Of a stretch of DNA of 64,000 bases, positions 52,982 through 60,660 are shown piece by piece (position 1 is the stretch's first letter; every line of letters starts with the position of its first letter). A program made the position numbers and the translations under genes. Source of the DNA: VFJJ01 sp031362415 (GTDB taxonomy: Bacteria > Actinomycetota > Acidimicrobiia > IMCC26256 > VFJJ01); contig JANLSK010000078.1 in NCBI GenBank assembly GCA_031362415.1, positions 59,047 through 123,046 on the forward strand, in the 5' to 3' direction. The notes beneath the pieces were generated by a model. It worked only from the letters and a program-made list of their open reading frames with translations, did no database searches and was not told the DNA's origin.

Positions 52982-53473
52982 TCAGCGTCGGCGGGTGCCG
53001 TCGATGGTCTCACGGATGATGTCGGCGTGGCCGGCGTGCCGAGCGGTCTCCTCGATCAGGTGCAGCGCAACCCAGCGGAGGTTCTGATCGGCCATCCACG
53101 CGCACGGCGCTCCGAGATCGACCGTGCCCAAGACCTCGTTCGACGCGGCGATCTGCTCCCGGTACTCATCGACGACCGTCTCGATCGTGTCGTCGTCGGT
53201 GAGCGAGAACGTCGCATCGACCTCCTGCGAATCCACTTCCGGCCACTCCCCAGAAAAATTCCGCCCAGCCACGATCACCTGGAACCATCGCCGCTCCCAG
53301 ATCGACGAGTGCTTGAGCAGGCTCAGCAGAGACAGCGTGCTCACCGTAGGGGTCAGCCGCGCCTGCGCATCCGAGAGACCCTGCACCGTGCCGATCAGCG
53401 CCTCGCGTTGCATGTCGAGGAACTCGACCAGGCCTGCCCGCTCCGTCCCAGGACTCGCTTCGGTCGCCGACAT
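52982..53473 (-). CDS. DinB/DUF664 family protein
   Basis: A 163-residue four-helix DinB-type protein. LLSLLKHSSIWERRWF and HLIEETARHAGHADIIRE supply three His, the metal site shared with mycothiol- and bacillithiol-dependent enzymes. DUF664 members are often mycothiol S-transferases or isomerases that detoxify electrophiles. It is the first gene of the island and is intact. Confidence 0.85.
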   Translation of the reverse strand: MSATEASPGTERAGLVEFLDMQREALIGTVQGLSDAQARLTPTVSTLSLLSLLKHSSIWERRWFQVIVAGRNFSGEWPEVDSQEVDATFSLTDDDTIETVVDEYREQIAASNEVLGTVDLGAPCAWMADQNLRWVALHLIEETARHAGHADIIRETIDGTRRR

Positions 53474-53573
53474 GCCAACGACCCTACCGAGTCGGCTGCG
53501 CCCCAGAGATGCACCTCTCAGGCGGATGCAGCCCCACGGGCCCTTGGCGAACGCGGCCGTTCAACAGCCCACA

Positions 53574-54155
53574 TCAACCCGGCATTTCCGCGACAACACG
53601 CGCGGCCGGCGGTAGGTGGCGGTGGGGGATCGGCTCCGTGGTGGCTCGGGCGAGGACGTGACGGGCGAGGTCGAGCGGATCTGGTCTGTTGGTGGTGTCG
53701 CACTGGAGGTCGTACGTCCAGCCGGCGTGCACGCCGAGCGATGCAGCAGCGATGCCCGCCCATCGGCCTGTGCGCCGTTCGCGCTCGAGGAGGACATCGA
53801 GTCGCAGGTCAGCCCCACGGTGAACGTGGTGACGCTGCCGAACGCGTCGATGAACTCGCTGTGGGCGTGCCCGGCCGCAGCGATCGCGACATGGTTGCCC
53901 GCTCGGGCGAGCGCGGCGACAGCGGCGAGGTAGCCACGATGCAGGGCGGGTTCAACCGTCTCGCCAGATCAGGTAGCCGGGCTGGACCGTTCCGATGTGC
54001 TCGGGCTCGTCGAGAACGACGAACGGGAAGGTCGCAGCTCGCTGAAGTGCACGCATCAGCGTCGACTTGCCGACACCAGAGGGACCGTTGACGACGATCG
54101 ACTCGAGCAGGAACCGGAATCGATCGTCGCGGGCACCGAGATGATCGGTCGTCAC
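53574..54155 (-). pseudogene. Chloramphenicol-phosphotransferase-like P-loop protein, two frameshifts
   Basis: The frame from GTG 54155 reads SIVVNGPSGVGKSTLMRALQ and FVVLDEPEHIGTVQPGYLIW, then stops. A second frame continues LHRGYLAAVAALARAGNHVA and AFGSVTTFTVGLTC. A third finishes LDVLLERERRTGRWAGIAAA to MPG with a stop at 53574. Order and spacing match CPT-type small-molecule kinases (Walker A, GxxxxxR-G, lid arginines). Frameshifts lie near 53950 and 53800. Sequencing error is a real alternative to decay because the three pieces join with no lost residues. Confidence 0.65.
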
Positions 54156-54373
54156 GGTGTCCAGCGTACGCCGTCCTGCATCGTCCAGCGCTGGCCTCGC
54201 CGTGGGCTCTGCGACGAGCAGGCGCCGTATTCGGCCTGGGAAACTGAAGGCGGCACGAGTGCTTCCCTCACGTCCCAGACTCCCCGGCTGGTCTCGAGCG
54301 GTATCGGTGTGACCCGCTCCTTGGGGAAAGCCGAGGGTCCAGCGGGTTGGGGCGAGATGACTCGGGACGAAGC

Positions 54374-54404
54374 TTGACTTTGACGTCGCGTCAGGGAGTA
54401 CAAA
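54374..54404 (+). promoter_or_regulatory. MerR-type promoter with 19-bp spacer
   Basis: TTGACT (-35) and TACAAA (-10) are separated by exactly 19 bp, longer than the 17-bp optimum and typical of promoters that MerR regulators twist into shape. A perfect dyad TGACG-TCG-CGTCA sits at 54381-54393 within the spacer. The regulator's ATG begins 7 bp after the -10, implying a leaderless message. Confidence 0.7.
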
Positions 54405-54410
54405 CTGCCG

Positions 54411-55238
54411 ATGTTGAGCATCGGGGACTTCGCACAGCTCGGTCAGGTCTCGCCGCGGACACTCCGACACTATGGAGCTGTCGGGATCATCAAGCCGGCT
54501 CATGTCGACCCGGCAACGGGCTACCGCTACTACGAGCTCCAGCAGCTCGCAGACCTGCGTCGAGTGCTCGTTCTGCGCGATCTCGGCATCGGCCTGGAAC
54601 CGATCCGCGAGTTGCTCCAGACCGACGGAGGCGTCTCGCTTGAGCAACTGCGCGGCATGCTCCGCCTGCGTCAGGCAGAGATCTCGTCATCAATCGTGGA
54701 ACAGCAGGATCGGCTCCGCCGTGTCGCGGAGCTACTCGATGGCTTGGAGAAAGGAAATGTGATGCGAACAACTGATGTCGGCGTACGGGTGACCGACCCG
54801 GTCCGCGTAGCCGAGACAACTGGCGTTGCTGGCGGCTACGGCCACGAGAACATCAGCCCCGTGTTCGAAGACCGACTCGGGGTCGTGTGGCGGTGGGCGC
54901 TCGAGTCAGGCGTCGTACCCGGAATCTGCGTTGCTCACTACGACTGGCCCGACGACAGCGGCCACGTCGTCGTGCACCTCGGATTCGACATCGGCGACCA
55001 GTCGCTCAACGAGACCGACGAAGTACGCATCATCGAGCTACCGGCCGTCCAGGTGGCTTCAGCGATCCACCGCGGACCACTGGTCGACATCGCCAATACC
55101 TTCGAGTCGATCGTGCACTGGATCGAAACCAGTGGCTACCGGATCGCCGACCGCAGCCGCGAGCTCTACCACGAGTGGGACCCGGACAACCCCGCATTGA
55201 GGATCACCGAACTCCAGGTCCCCATCGCCCGCGCCTGA
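54411..55238 (+). CDS. MerR-family regulator with GyrI-like effector domain
   Basis: A 275-residue protein. Residues 1-70 are the MerR winged helix (LSIGDFAQLGQVSPRTLRHY, GIIKPAHVDPATGYRYY). A coiled-coil dimer helix spans about 75-120, and residues about 125-275 form a GyrI/BmrR-type ligand domain with AIHRGPLVDIANTFESIVHW and the YHEWDPDNP motif. Such proteins activate drug- or antibiotic-response genes, so it could control the phosphotransferase-like gene or itself through the 19-bp-spacer promoter. Confidence 0.9.
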   Translation: MLSIGDFAQLGQVSPRTLRHYGAVGIIKPAHVDPATGYRYYELQQLADLRRVLVLRDLGIGLEPIRELLQTDGGVSLEQLRGMLRLRQAEISSSIVEQQDRLRRVAELLDGLEKGNVMRTTDVGVRVTDPVRVAETTGVAGGYGHENISPVFEDRLGVVWRWALESGVVPGICVAHYDWPDDSGHVVVHLGFDIGDQSLNETDEVRIIELPAVQVASAIHRGPLVDIANTFESIVHWIETSGYRIADRSRELYHEWDPDNPALRITELQVPIARA

Positions 55239-55323
55239 GACCACGGACCACGGATTCGTCTAGCGCGAGCCACCTCGCCCGAACCCCCATCAGCCCATGA
55301 CCTAGAGCGATGGAGGCTCGAGC

Positions 55324-55362
55324 GTCGCAAGACGTGGGGGTTCGAGTCCTCCCGCTCACGCT
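55324..55362. repeat. Duplicated tRNA-Leu 3' half, probable attachment site
   Basis: Bases 55324-55349 are identical to 52752-52777 of the tRNA-Leu (variable arm through T-loop), and the following bases still match with a few changes. The duplicate has no 5' half and no anticodon. It marks the right end of the island. Confidence 0.75.
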
Positions 55363-55440
55363 GCACTTGTGTCGACTCACGCGACGCGCGCTCGAAGGCG
55401 CGCTGTTCTCGCGCGTCGGTCTCGCGGGCCTGCGGTGTGC

Positions 55441-55845
55441 TCAGGCGAGGCCCAGGGAGCGGGCTCGGGAGCCCTTGTCGTGGTAGTCGCATTCGAGGAC
55501 GACGCAGTCGCCATCGAACCGGAGGAACGACATGACCTCAACCGACCAACGACAGCCGACCAGATCGGCGCCGTAGGTCTCGGGATCGGTGATCGTGGCC
55601 GACATCAGATAGTGCAGTGCGAGGCCATCGTCGTTGCTCCAGAACTCGTCGGGCTCGAGCCGGAGATCGCCCCAGCGGGCCAAGCCTCCAGCGAAGAACG
55701 CTCGGATGGCCGGCCAACCCTCGAACCGTCCACTGGCCACGTCGAACAGCACGGCGTCGGGCGTGAAGAACTCTTCCGGTGCATCGGGATCGCCACTCGA
55801 CCATCCGGCGAAGAGCTTGCGGGCAATGGCGATGCGGTGGTCCAT
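55441..55845 (-). CDS. SnoaL-like (NTF2-fold) protein
   Basis: A 134-residue protein from ATG 55845 with the NTF2-like pattern RKLFAGWSSGDPDAPEEFF, TPDAVLFDVASGRFEGWPAI, RWGDLRLEPDEFW and a C-terminal strand VVLECDYHDKG. This is the first gene outside the island. Longer frames to 56040 run through repeats and are not coding. Function not predictable. Confidence 0.7.
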   Translation of the reverse strand: MDHRIAIARKLFAGWSSGDPDAPEEFFTPDAVLFDVASGRFEGWPAIRAFFAGGLARWGDLRLEPDEFWSNDDGLALHYLMSATITDPETYGADLVGCRWSVEVMSFLRFDGDCVVLECDYHDKGSRARSLGLA

Positions 55846-55933
55846 ACCCGCCAATCTACGGCCTGGCAGGGATGGGCCGGATGATCGAAGGCACCGAGTC
55901 CGGGGTACGGTCGCCCTTGGCGCGCCCGAATGT

Positions 55934-55983
55934 GAGCAGTGTTCAGTAGGACATGGCATGTGACGTCGTTGTGAACACTGCTC
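55934..55983. repeat. 50-bp element with terminal inverted repeats, copy 2
   Basis: GAGCAGTGTTCA and TGAACACTGCTC are perfect 12-bp inverted ends. The reverse complement aligns without gaps to 26804-26853 (43 of 50 identical). It is intergenic and immediately followed by a 21-bp tandem repeat. Confidence 0.8.
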
Positions 55984-56043
55984 GACCTGGGGTCCCAGCC
56001 GCTCGACCTGGGGTGCCAGCTGCTCGACCTGGGGTGCCATCTG
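55981..56043. repeat. 21-bp tandem repeat, three units
   Basis: Units begin at 55981, 56002 and 56023 with CTCGACCTGGGGT and differ at two or three bases; a degenerate fourth follows. The first unit begins at the last bases of the neighbouring inverted-repeat element. It lies between the stop of the luciferase-like gene and the SnoaL-like gene. Confidence 0.8.
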
Positions 56044-56073
56044 CTCGCCCGGGTGAGCCGGGGGTGGTGCGGC

Positions 56074-56985
56074 TCACACGACGACGGCGTCGAGGAGCGG
56101 GCGATAACGATCGGGGACGGCTTCCCAGTCGGCTGACGACTCGATACCCGGGTCGAAGTTGCATTCCACGATGAACTCCTCGAACCCGGCCTGTGCGGCC
56201 TCGGCGGCTTGGCCGCTCAGCCGAGCGACGGGATCGTCGTCGGCCGCAAGCTGATTCGGCCTGACCGCGAACGCCCGGTGGTACACCGACAGCGGCCCGC
56301 GGCCCAGGGGGCGCCGGGCGTTCAGCTCGGCCACGGTCTCGGCCACGTCGGCGACCGACCGGCCGGCCGGGTTCCAACCGTCGTAGCTGAGACGGGTGCG
56401 CTCGAGCCCAGCAGGCGACCACATCCCCGACAGCACCGGCGGATGCGGTCGTTGCCGGGGCTTGGGTCCCAGCATCGACGGCGGGATCACAAAAAACGGA
56501 CCATTATAGGATACCGGATCTTCGTCCCAACACGCCAGCAAGGCCGGGAGGAAGTCGTCGATGCGGGCGCCTCGCCGGCTGATGTCGGTGCCTGAGGCGT
56601 CGTGCTCCTCGGCATTCCAACCGATCGACAGGCCCACGATCAGCCGCCCGCTCGAAAGTTGGTCGATGGTCGCCAATCGGGAGGCGAGCGACGCTGGCCA
56701 ATGGTTCCCGGCCACCAGAACGCTCGTGCCCAGCGCGACCGACGACGTCCACGTGGCCGCGGCTGCGAGCAACTCGGTGGGCGAGAACACCGACTGGTAC
56801 TGGAGGGGAACAGTCGCTCCCGCCCGTCCCCCATAACCCCGGCGGGGTTCGAGAGGCCACAAGAAATGGTCTTGTACCCACAGGCTCGTGTAACCGATCT
56901 CCTCGGCTCGACGACAGAACCGCTCCAGACAGGCTGCGGTCACGTGGTGACCGAGCTGCGGGAGGCACAGGCCGATGCCGGTCAC
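56074..56985 (-). CDS. LLM-class F420-dependent oxidoreductase
   Basis: A 303-residue luciferase-like monooxygenase fold. GIGLCLPQLGHHV, TSLWVQDHFLWPLEP, LLAAAATWTSSVALGTSVLV and IDQLSSGRLIVGLSIGW are the conserved barrel strands of F420-binding LLM enzymes. GTG 56985 lies 13 bp past the ThuA stop and has no clear ribosome-binding site, suggesting coupling. It is last in a four-gene operon. Substrate unknown; F420 use inferred from family. Confidence 0.85.
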   Translation of the reverse strand: MTGIGLCLPQLGHHVTAACLERFCRRAEEIGYTSLWVQDHFLWPLEPRRGYGGRAGATVPLQYQSVFSPTELLAAAATWTSSVALGTSVLVAGNHWPASLASRLATIDQLSSGRLIVGLSIGWNAEEHDASGTDISRRGARIDDFLPALLACWDEDPVSYNGPFFVIPPSMLGPKPRQRPHPPVLSGMWSPAGLERTRLSYDGWNPAGRSVADVAETVAELNARRPLGRGPLSVYHRAFAVRPNQLAADDDPVARLSGQAAEAAQAGFEEFIVECNFDPGIESSADWEAVPDRYRPLLDAVVV

Positions 56986-56998
56986 AGGTCGATGCCGA

Positions 56999-57898
56999 TC
57001 ATGGACGGGTCCATCCGTCGTGGCCCAGCGCGGTCCGCCGGGCTCGGGCCCACTCGTGGGCATGGGAACTGGCGGCCCAACGCAAGGCGTTCCCGAGCAC
57101 CAACCGGAACGCGGAGTCGGCATAGGTGGAGGGGCCATCGCCGAACTGCAGATAGGCCACCGGGCTGTTGGCGGCATGCTTCACCCAGCCCACCAGGTCG
57201 CTCCCGGGCGGATGCGACCAGCCGTCACGCGAGCCACGGTCTCCTCTGATCGCCCGGTCGGCCGAGAAGAAGTGCTCGTCGCTGAACGACGCCGAGCTGC
57301 GCAGCAACGGCACGACCTCGGTCTCGAGCACGGGGTACAGGTAGAGCTCGTCGGTCAACTCGAAGCCGTCGCCGAGTCCGACACATATTGGATGATGCGG
57401 ATCGACCACGGTCACCCGGTGGGTAACGTCGAAGCGATATCCGCTATCGGGGTAATCGACACCAAGCAGAGAGGCTGGCTGGTAGTGAAACCGTCCGCCG
57501 ACGAGACGCGCGTATTCGGGCCAGGCCGGCCATCCCGCGACCGCGTGGTGGAGGAAGACCAAGCCTTTCCCAGCCTCCACGAGTGCAGTGAGATCGGCGA
57601 CAAGCCCGGCGGGTGGAGGCGAGAACACCGCCGGTGGATCGCTGCGGGTGAAGGTGATACCCGGCATGTCGTAGAAGGCGATCACGTCGAACCCAGCAGC
57701 GCGGTCGGGGTGCAGCAGGGCTTGGGCCGCCGGCTGCTCGACGTGGGTCCATTCGATGCCCGGATCGGCGTCGAACACCGCGAAGAACGCCTCCCGTTGG
57801 AACGGGTGGCCCTTGGTCACGATCAGCACCGTTACCGGCGAAGCGTCGGGGCCGGCGACATTCCCGTCGATGTGCGATGACCCCGCCGAGGTGGTCAT
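56999..57898 (-). CDS. ThuA-like protein
   Basis: A 299-residue protein starting at ATG 57898, which overlaps the upstream stop (ATGA). Features of the ThuA/glutamine-amidotransferase-like fold: VLIVTKGHPFQREAFF, ALVEAGKGLVFLHHAVAGW and HPPICVGL-type VVDPHHPICVG followed by ELYLYPVLE. ThuA proteins are linked to disaccharide oxidation in rhizobia, and homologues appear beside sugar dehydrogenases and isomerases. A TIM-barrel isomerase lies divergently nearby, supporting a carbohydrate role. Confidence 0.8.
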   Translation of the reverse strand: MTTSAGSSHIDGNVAGPDASPVTVLIVTKGHPFQREAFFAVFDADPGIEWTHVEQPAAQALLHPDRAAGFDVIAFYDMPGITFTRSDPPAVFSPPPAGLVADLTALVEAGKGLVFLHHAVAGWPAWPEYARLVGGRFHYQPASLLGVDYPDSGYRFDVTHRVTVVDPHHPICVGLGDGFELTDELYLYPVLETEVVPLLRSSASFSDEHFFSADRAIRGDRGSRDGWSHPPGSDLVGWVKHAANSPVAYLQFGDGPSTYADSAFRLVLGNALRWAASSHAHEWARARRTALGHDGWTRP

Positions 57899-58236
57899 AG
57901 CCAATAATTGGCGTCGGCGACACGGTCGGGTCCGTAGACGGGAGCCGACCGGGCGACCTCGTGCTTGGCGATCTCGCTGCCCCTGCGCTCGAACCGGCCC
58001 AGCATCGCTCGCATCGCGTGATAGTTGGGGTGCTGAAAATGGGCGTTGAGCGACTCGGCATCGCCCCAGGCCTCGTACACGCGGATGCGACCGGCGGTGA
58101 GTGGGTCGGCCACGAAGACGTAGGCGAGGCAGCCCGGCTCGTCGTTGACGGTCGCAGCTTGGAGCTCGAGGCTGGCCGCGACGGCCACATCGCGTTGGCC
58201 GGGATCGAGGTCGATGTATCCGCCGATGATGATCAT
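57895..58236 (-). CDS. Antibiotic biosynthesis monooxygenase (ABM) domain protein
   Basis: A 113-residue ferredoxin-like-fold protein starting ATG 58236 (overlaps SDR stop). IIIGGYIDLDPGQRD, EPGCLAYVFVADPLTAGRIR, VYEAWGDAESLNAHFQHPNY fit the ABM family (dimeric, cofactor-free oxygenases or heme-degrading relatives). Translationally coupled on both sides, it is a core member of the operon. Confidence 0.85.
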   Translation of the reverse strand: MIIIGGYIDLDPGQRDVAVAASLELQAATVNDEPGCLAYVFVADPLTAGRIRVYEAWGDAESLNAHFQHPNYHAMRAMLGRFERRGSEIAKHEVARSAPVYGPDRVADANYWL

Positions 58237-59084
58237 GGTTGAGCCTCCAGGCTGCGTCGTCCGGCTTCGGCGATCACGCCGGCCGGTTGCGAATGGAAAC
58301 GGGACGGACTGGCGCCGGTGGTCTGGCCACCGTCGACCACGAGGCAGTGCCCGGTGACGTTGGCGGCATCGTCGCTCGCCAGGTACAGCGCGGCCGCCGC
58401 AATGTCGTCGGCCACCGCCGCCCGGCGCAATGGTGACGACTCCACGAGATAGCGCCGGGCGGCGGCCATGTCGGACGGGTCGCCGGCAACCACGTCGGCG
58501 ATCATCGGCGTTGCCGTGCTGCCAGGAGCGATGGCGTTGACCCGGATGCCGTGCTGGGCCAACTCGGAGGCGACCGATTTGGTGAGCCCCACCACCCCAT
58601 GCTTGGCCGCCGAGTACGCGTGCGGACCGAGCCCGCCGGTGACACCAGCCGTGCTCGAGGTGCTCAGGATCACGCCCGAGCCCTGCGGGATCATCACACG
58701 CGCCGCGTGCTTCATGCCGAGGAACACCGCCGACAACAACACGGCGATGGTGCCGTTCCACGCTTCGATCGAGGTCTCGGCAACCGGGCCCACCGCCCCC
58801 ACGACGCCGGCGTTGTTGAACATCACGTCGAGACGCCCGAAGTCGGCGACGGCCAGGTCGACCATGGCGGCAACATCGGCCTCGAGCGTGACATCGGACA
58901 GAACGAAACGGGTCGCGTCGCCGAGCTCGGTGACCAGGGCCCGACCCCGGTCGGCTTGACGGTCGGCGATCACGCACGATGCGCCTTCGGAGACGAAGCG
59001 GCGGACGGTCGCTTCACCCAGCCCGCTGGCGCCACCGGTCACGACGGCGACCCTGCCTTCGAGTCGTCCCGGGCGTGAGGTCAT
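58233..59084 (-). CDS. SDR family oxidoreductase
   Basis: A 283-residue classical SDR, first gene of the minus-strand operon, with AGGAGAA ahead of the ATG. TGGASGLG, Asp after the second strand (IADRQ), NNAGV, STSSTAG and Y-S-A-A-K are all present. The C-terminus has about 30 extra residues (TGASPSRFHSQPAGVIAEAG). It is co-translated with the ABM, ThuA and LLM genes. Confidence 0.85.
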   Translation of the reverse strand: MTSRPGRLEGRVAVVTGGASGLGEATVRRFVSEGASCVIADRQADRGRALVTELGDATRFVLSDVTLEADVAAMVDLAVADFGRLDVMFNNAGVVGAVGPVAETSIEAWNGTIAVLLSAVFLGMKHAARVMIPQGSGVILSTSSTAGVTGGLGPHAYSAAKHGVVGLTKSVASELAQHGIRVNAIAPGSTATPMIADVVAGDPSDMAAARRYLVESSPLRRAAVADDIAAAALYLASDDAANVTGHCLVVDGGQTTGASPSRFHSQPAGVIAEAGRRSLEAQP

Positions 59085-59134
59085 GGGGTTCTCCTGGATC
59101 GGCGCCGCCGCGGCGGTCGGGTCAAGATGTGGCG

Positions 59135-60043
59135 ATGGCAGCCATGCGCACGGCTCACGATCTCGGACCCGACGACCTGGTGCTGAGCTACTTCACCATG
59201 ACGGGCGTGGAGTTCGAGGATCGGGTGGCGGCCGCAGCTGCGGCCGGGGTGGCGGGCATCGGCCTGTACCTGGCTGAGTACGGTCGGATGAAAGCCTATG
59301 GCTGGACGACGAGCCGGATGGCCGACGTGCTCGACCATCACGGCATGGTGCTCGCCGAGCTTGAGGCGCTGCGGGCCTGGCCCACGACCATCGAGGCGAC
59401 CCGCCAGGAGGGCCAGGAGGCGCTGGCCCACGAGTTGGCCGATGCCTTCGGCGTGCGCTATCTCCAGTGCATCGGCTCCCCGCCGGCTGGTGTCGGAGGT
59501 GGCCCAGCTGGAGTTCGAACCACCGCCGACGAGCGGCACCGTCAAGCGGCGGCCTTCGGCGCGTTGTGCGACCGGGCTGGCGACCACGGTCTCGTCGTGG
59601 GAATCGAGTTCCTGCCGTTCACCGATGTCGTGGACGCCAAGCAGGCCTTGGAGATCGTGGAGACGGCCGGTCGCGCCAACGGCGGGGTGTGCGTCGACAG
59701 TTGGCACCACGAGCGGGGAGCCCGTGACCTCGCGCTCATCTCGAACCTGCCGGGCGAGCGGATCCTGGCCGTGCAACTCAACGACGGGACCATCACCCCC
59801 GTCGACCCGGCCCTCGACTACCGGTCTGACTGCCTGGCTCACCGATACCCACCCGGCGAGGGTGAGTTCGACCTCGTGGCCCTGGTGCGGGCGCTCGACG
59901 CGAGTGGGCTCTCGGTGCCGATCTCGTTGGAGGTCCCGTCGCTCGCGCTTGCGCACCTGGGACCGGGCGAGATCTGCCGCCGCATCGCCGACGGCATGCG
60001 CAGCGTCTTGGCGACCGCTCGCGGCCCCGCTCGCCGCACGTGA
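59135..60043 (+). CDS. Sugar phosphate isomerase/epimerase-like TIM barrel
   Basis: A 302-residue protein of the AP-endonuclease-2/xylose-isomerase-like fold. GIGLYLAEYGRMKAYGW, metal-site residues in VVGIEFLPFTDVVDAKQALE, GVCVDSWHHERG, LAVQLNDGTI and ISLEVPSLALAH agree with divalent-metal isomerases and epimerases. Start may also be ATG 59144. Divergent from the SDR operon (50 bp between starts), with which it probably shares a carbohydrate- or cyclitol-like pathway. Confidence 0.8.
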   Translation: MAAMRTAHDLGPDDLVLSYFTMTGVEFEDRVAAAAAAGVAGIGLYLAEYGRMKAYGWTTSRMADVLDHHGMVLAELEALRAWPTTIEATRQEGQEALAHELADAFGVRYLQCIGSPPAGVGGGPAGVRTTADERHRQAAAFGALCDRAGDHGLVVGIEFLPFTDVVDAKQALEIVETAGRANGGVCVDSWHHERGARDLALISNLPGERILAVQLNDGTITPVDPALDYRSDCLAHRYPPGEGEFDLVALVRALDASGLSVPISLEVPSLALAHLGPGEICRRIADGMRSVLATARGPARRT

Positions 60044-60117
60044 CGCGAAACGTGACGCGACGATCGGGGCGACACCCGCGTATCCGGCCGAGATGATCAT
60101 GACGGCCGCCATTATTG

Positions 60118-60127
60118 ACCGAACGGT
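60118..60127. promoter_or_regulatory. Possible TetR-type half-site palindrome
   Basis: ACCG-AA-CGGT is an inverted repeat (arms ACCG/CGGT) in an otherwise AT-rich window, 20 bp before the DUF35 gene start. It resembles operators of TetR-type regulators of lipid catabolism, but the match is short. Confidence 0.35.
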
Positions 60128-60147
60128 TAGTTTGCTACGATCCGGCG

Positions 60148-60660
60148 ATGGACCGTCACGCCGTCGACCCCACGCTGTTCAGCCTGGCTGACCCTCCCCA
60201 TCTGTGGGGGAGCCGTTGCGCCGACTGCGGAACACACACGTTTCCCGTCCAGGGCGGCTGCCCGAAATGCACCGGCACCGACATGGAGACCGTTGCGCTG
60301 GCCGACCACGGCACCCTGTGGACGTTCACCGTGCAGGCCTTCGCCCCCAAGGCGCCGCCGTATCGGGGCTCGATCTCCGACTTCGAGCCCTTCGGGGTGG
60401 GCTACGTGGAACTGGCCGGCCAGGTTCGCGTCGAGGCGCGCCTCACCGAGGCCGACCCCGAGACGTTGCGCATCGGCATGCCCATGGACCTGGTGCTCGT
60501 ACCCCTCACCACTGACGACGACGGCAACGAGATCGTCACGTTCGCCTTTCGCCCGGCAGACCGGTCGCCCGTCCCCGGAAGTCCCGTCCCCGGAAGTCCC
60601 ATCGGCCGTGTGACCGGCGAAGGCTCCGACCCCCGTGGCAGCACCGAGGAACGCTCATGA
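60148..60660 (+). CDS. DUF35 (Zn-ribbon/OB-fold) acyl-CoA-binding protein
   Basis: A 170-residue protein from ATG 60148. An N-terminal rubredoxin-like zinc ribbon (CADCGTHTFPVQGGCPKC) is followed by an OB-fold (TLWTFTVQAFAPKAPPY, FGVGYVELAG). DUF35 proteins bind SCP2-type thiolases and aldolases and complete their active sites. It overlaps the thiolase gene by 4 bp. A repeated PVPGSP segment lies near the C-terminus. Confidence 0.9.
   Translation: MDRHAVDPTLFSLADPPHLWGSRCADCGTHTFPVQGGCPKCTGTDMETVALADHGTLWTFTVQAFAPKAPPYRGSISDFEPFGVGYVELAGQVRVEARLTEADPETLRIGMPMDLVLVPLTTDDDGNEIVTFAFRPADRSPVPGSPVPGSPIGRVTGEGSDPRGSTEERS

Larger units (their letters stand above)
52789..55362. mobile_element. Small tRNA-Leu-integrated island or remnant
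   Basis: The segment lies between the intact tRNA-Leu and a repeat of its 3' half, the hallmark of site-specific integration that restores the tRNA. Contents: a DUF664/DinB-like gene, a frameshifted chloramphenicol-phosphotransferase-like gene and a MerR/GyrI regulator. No integrase was found, so it has either lost it or is the end of a larger deleted element. The bracketing repeat shares 26 identical bases. Confidence 0.55.
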
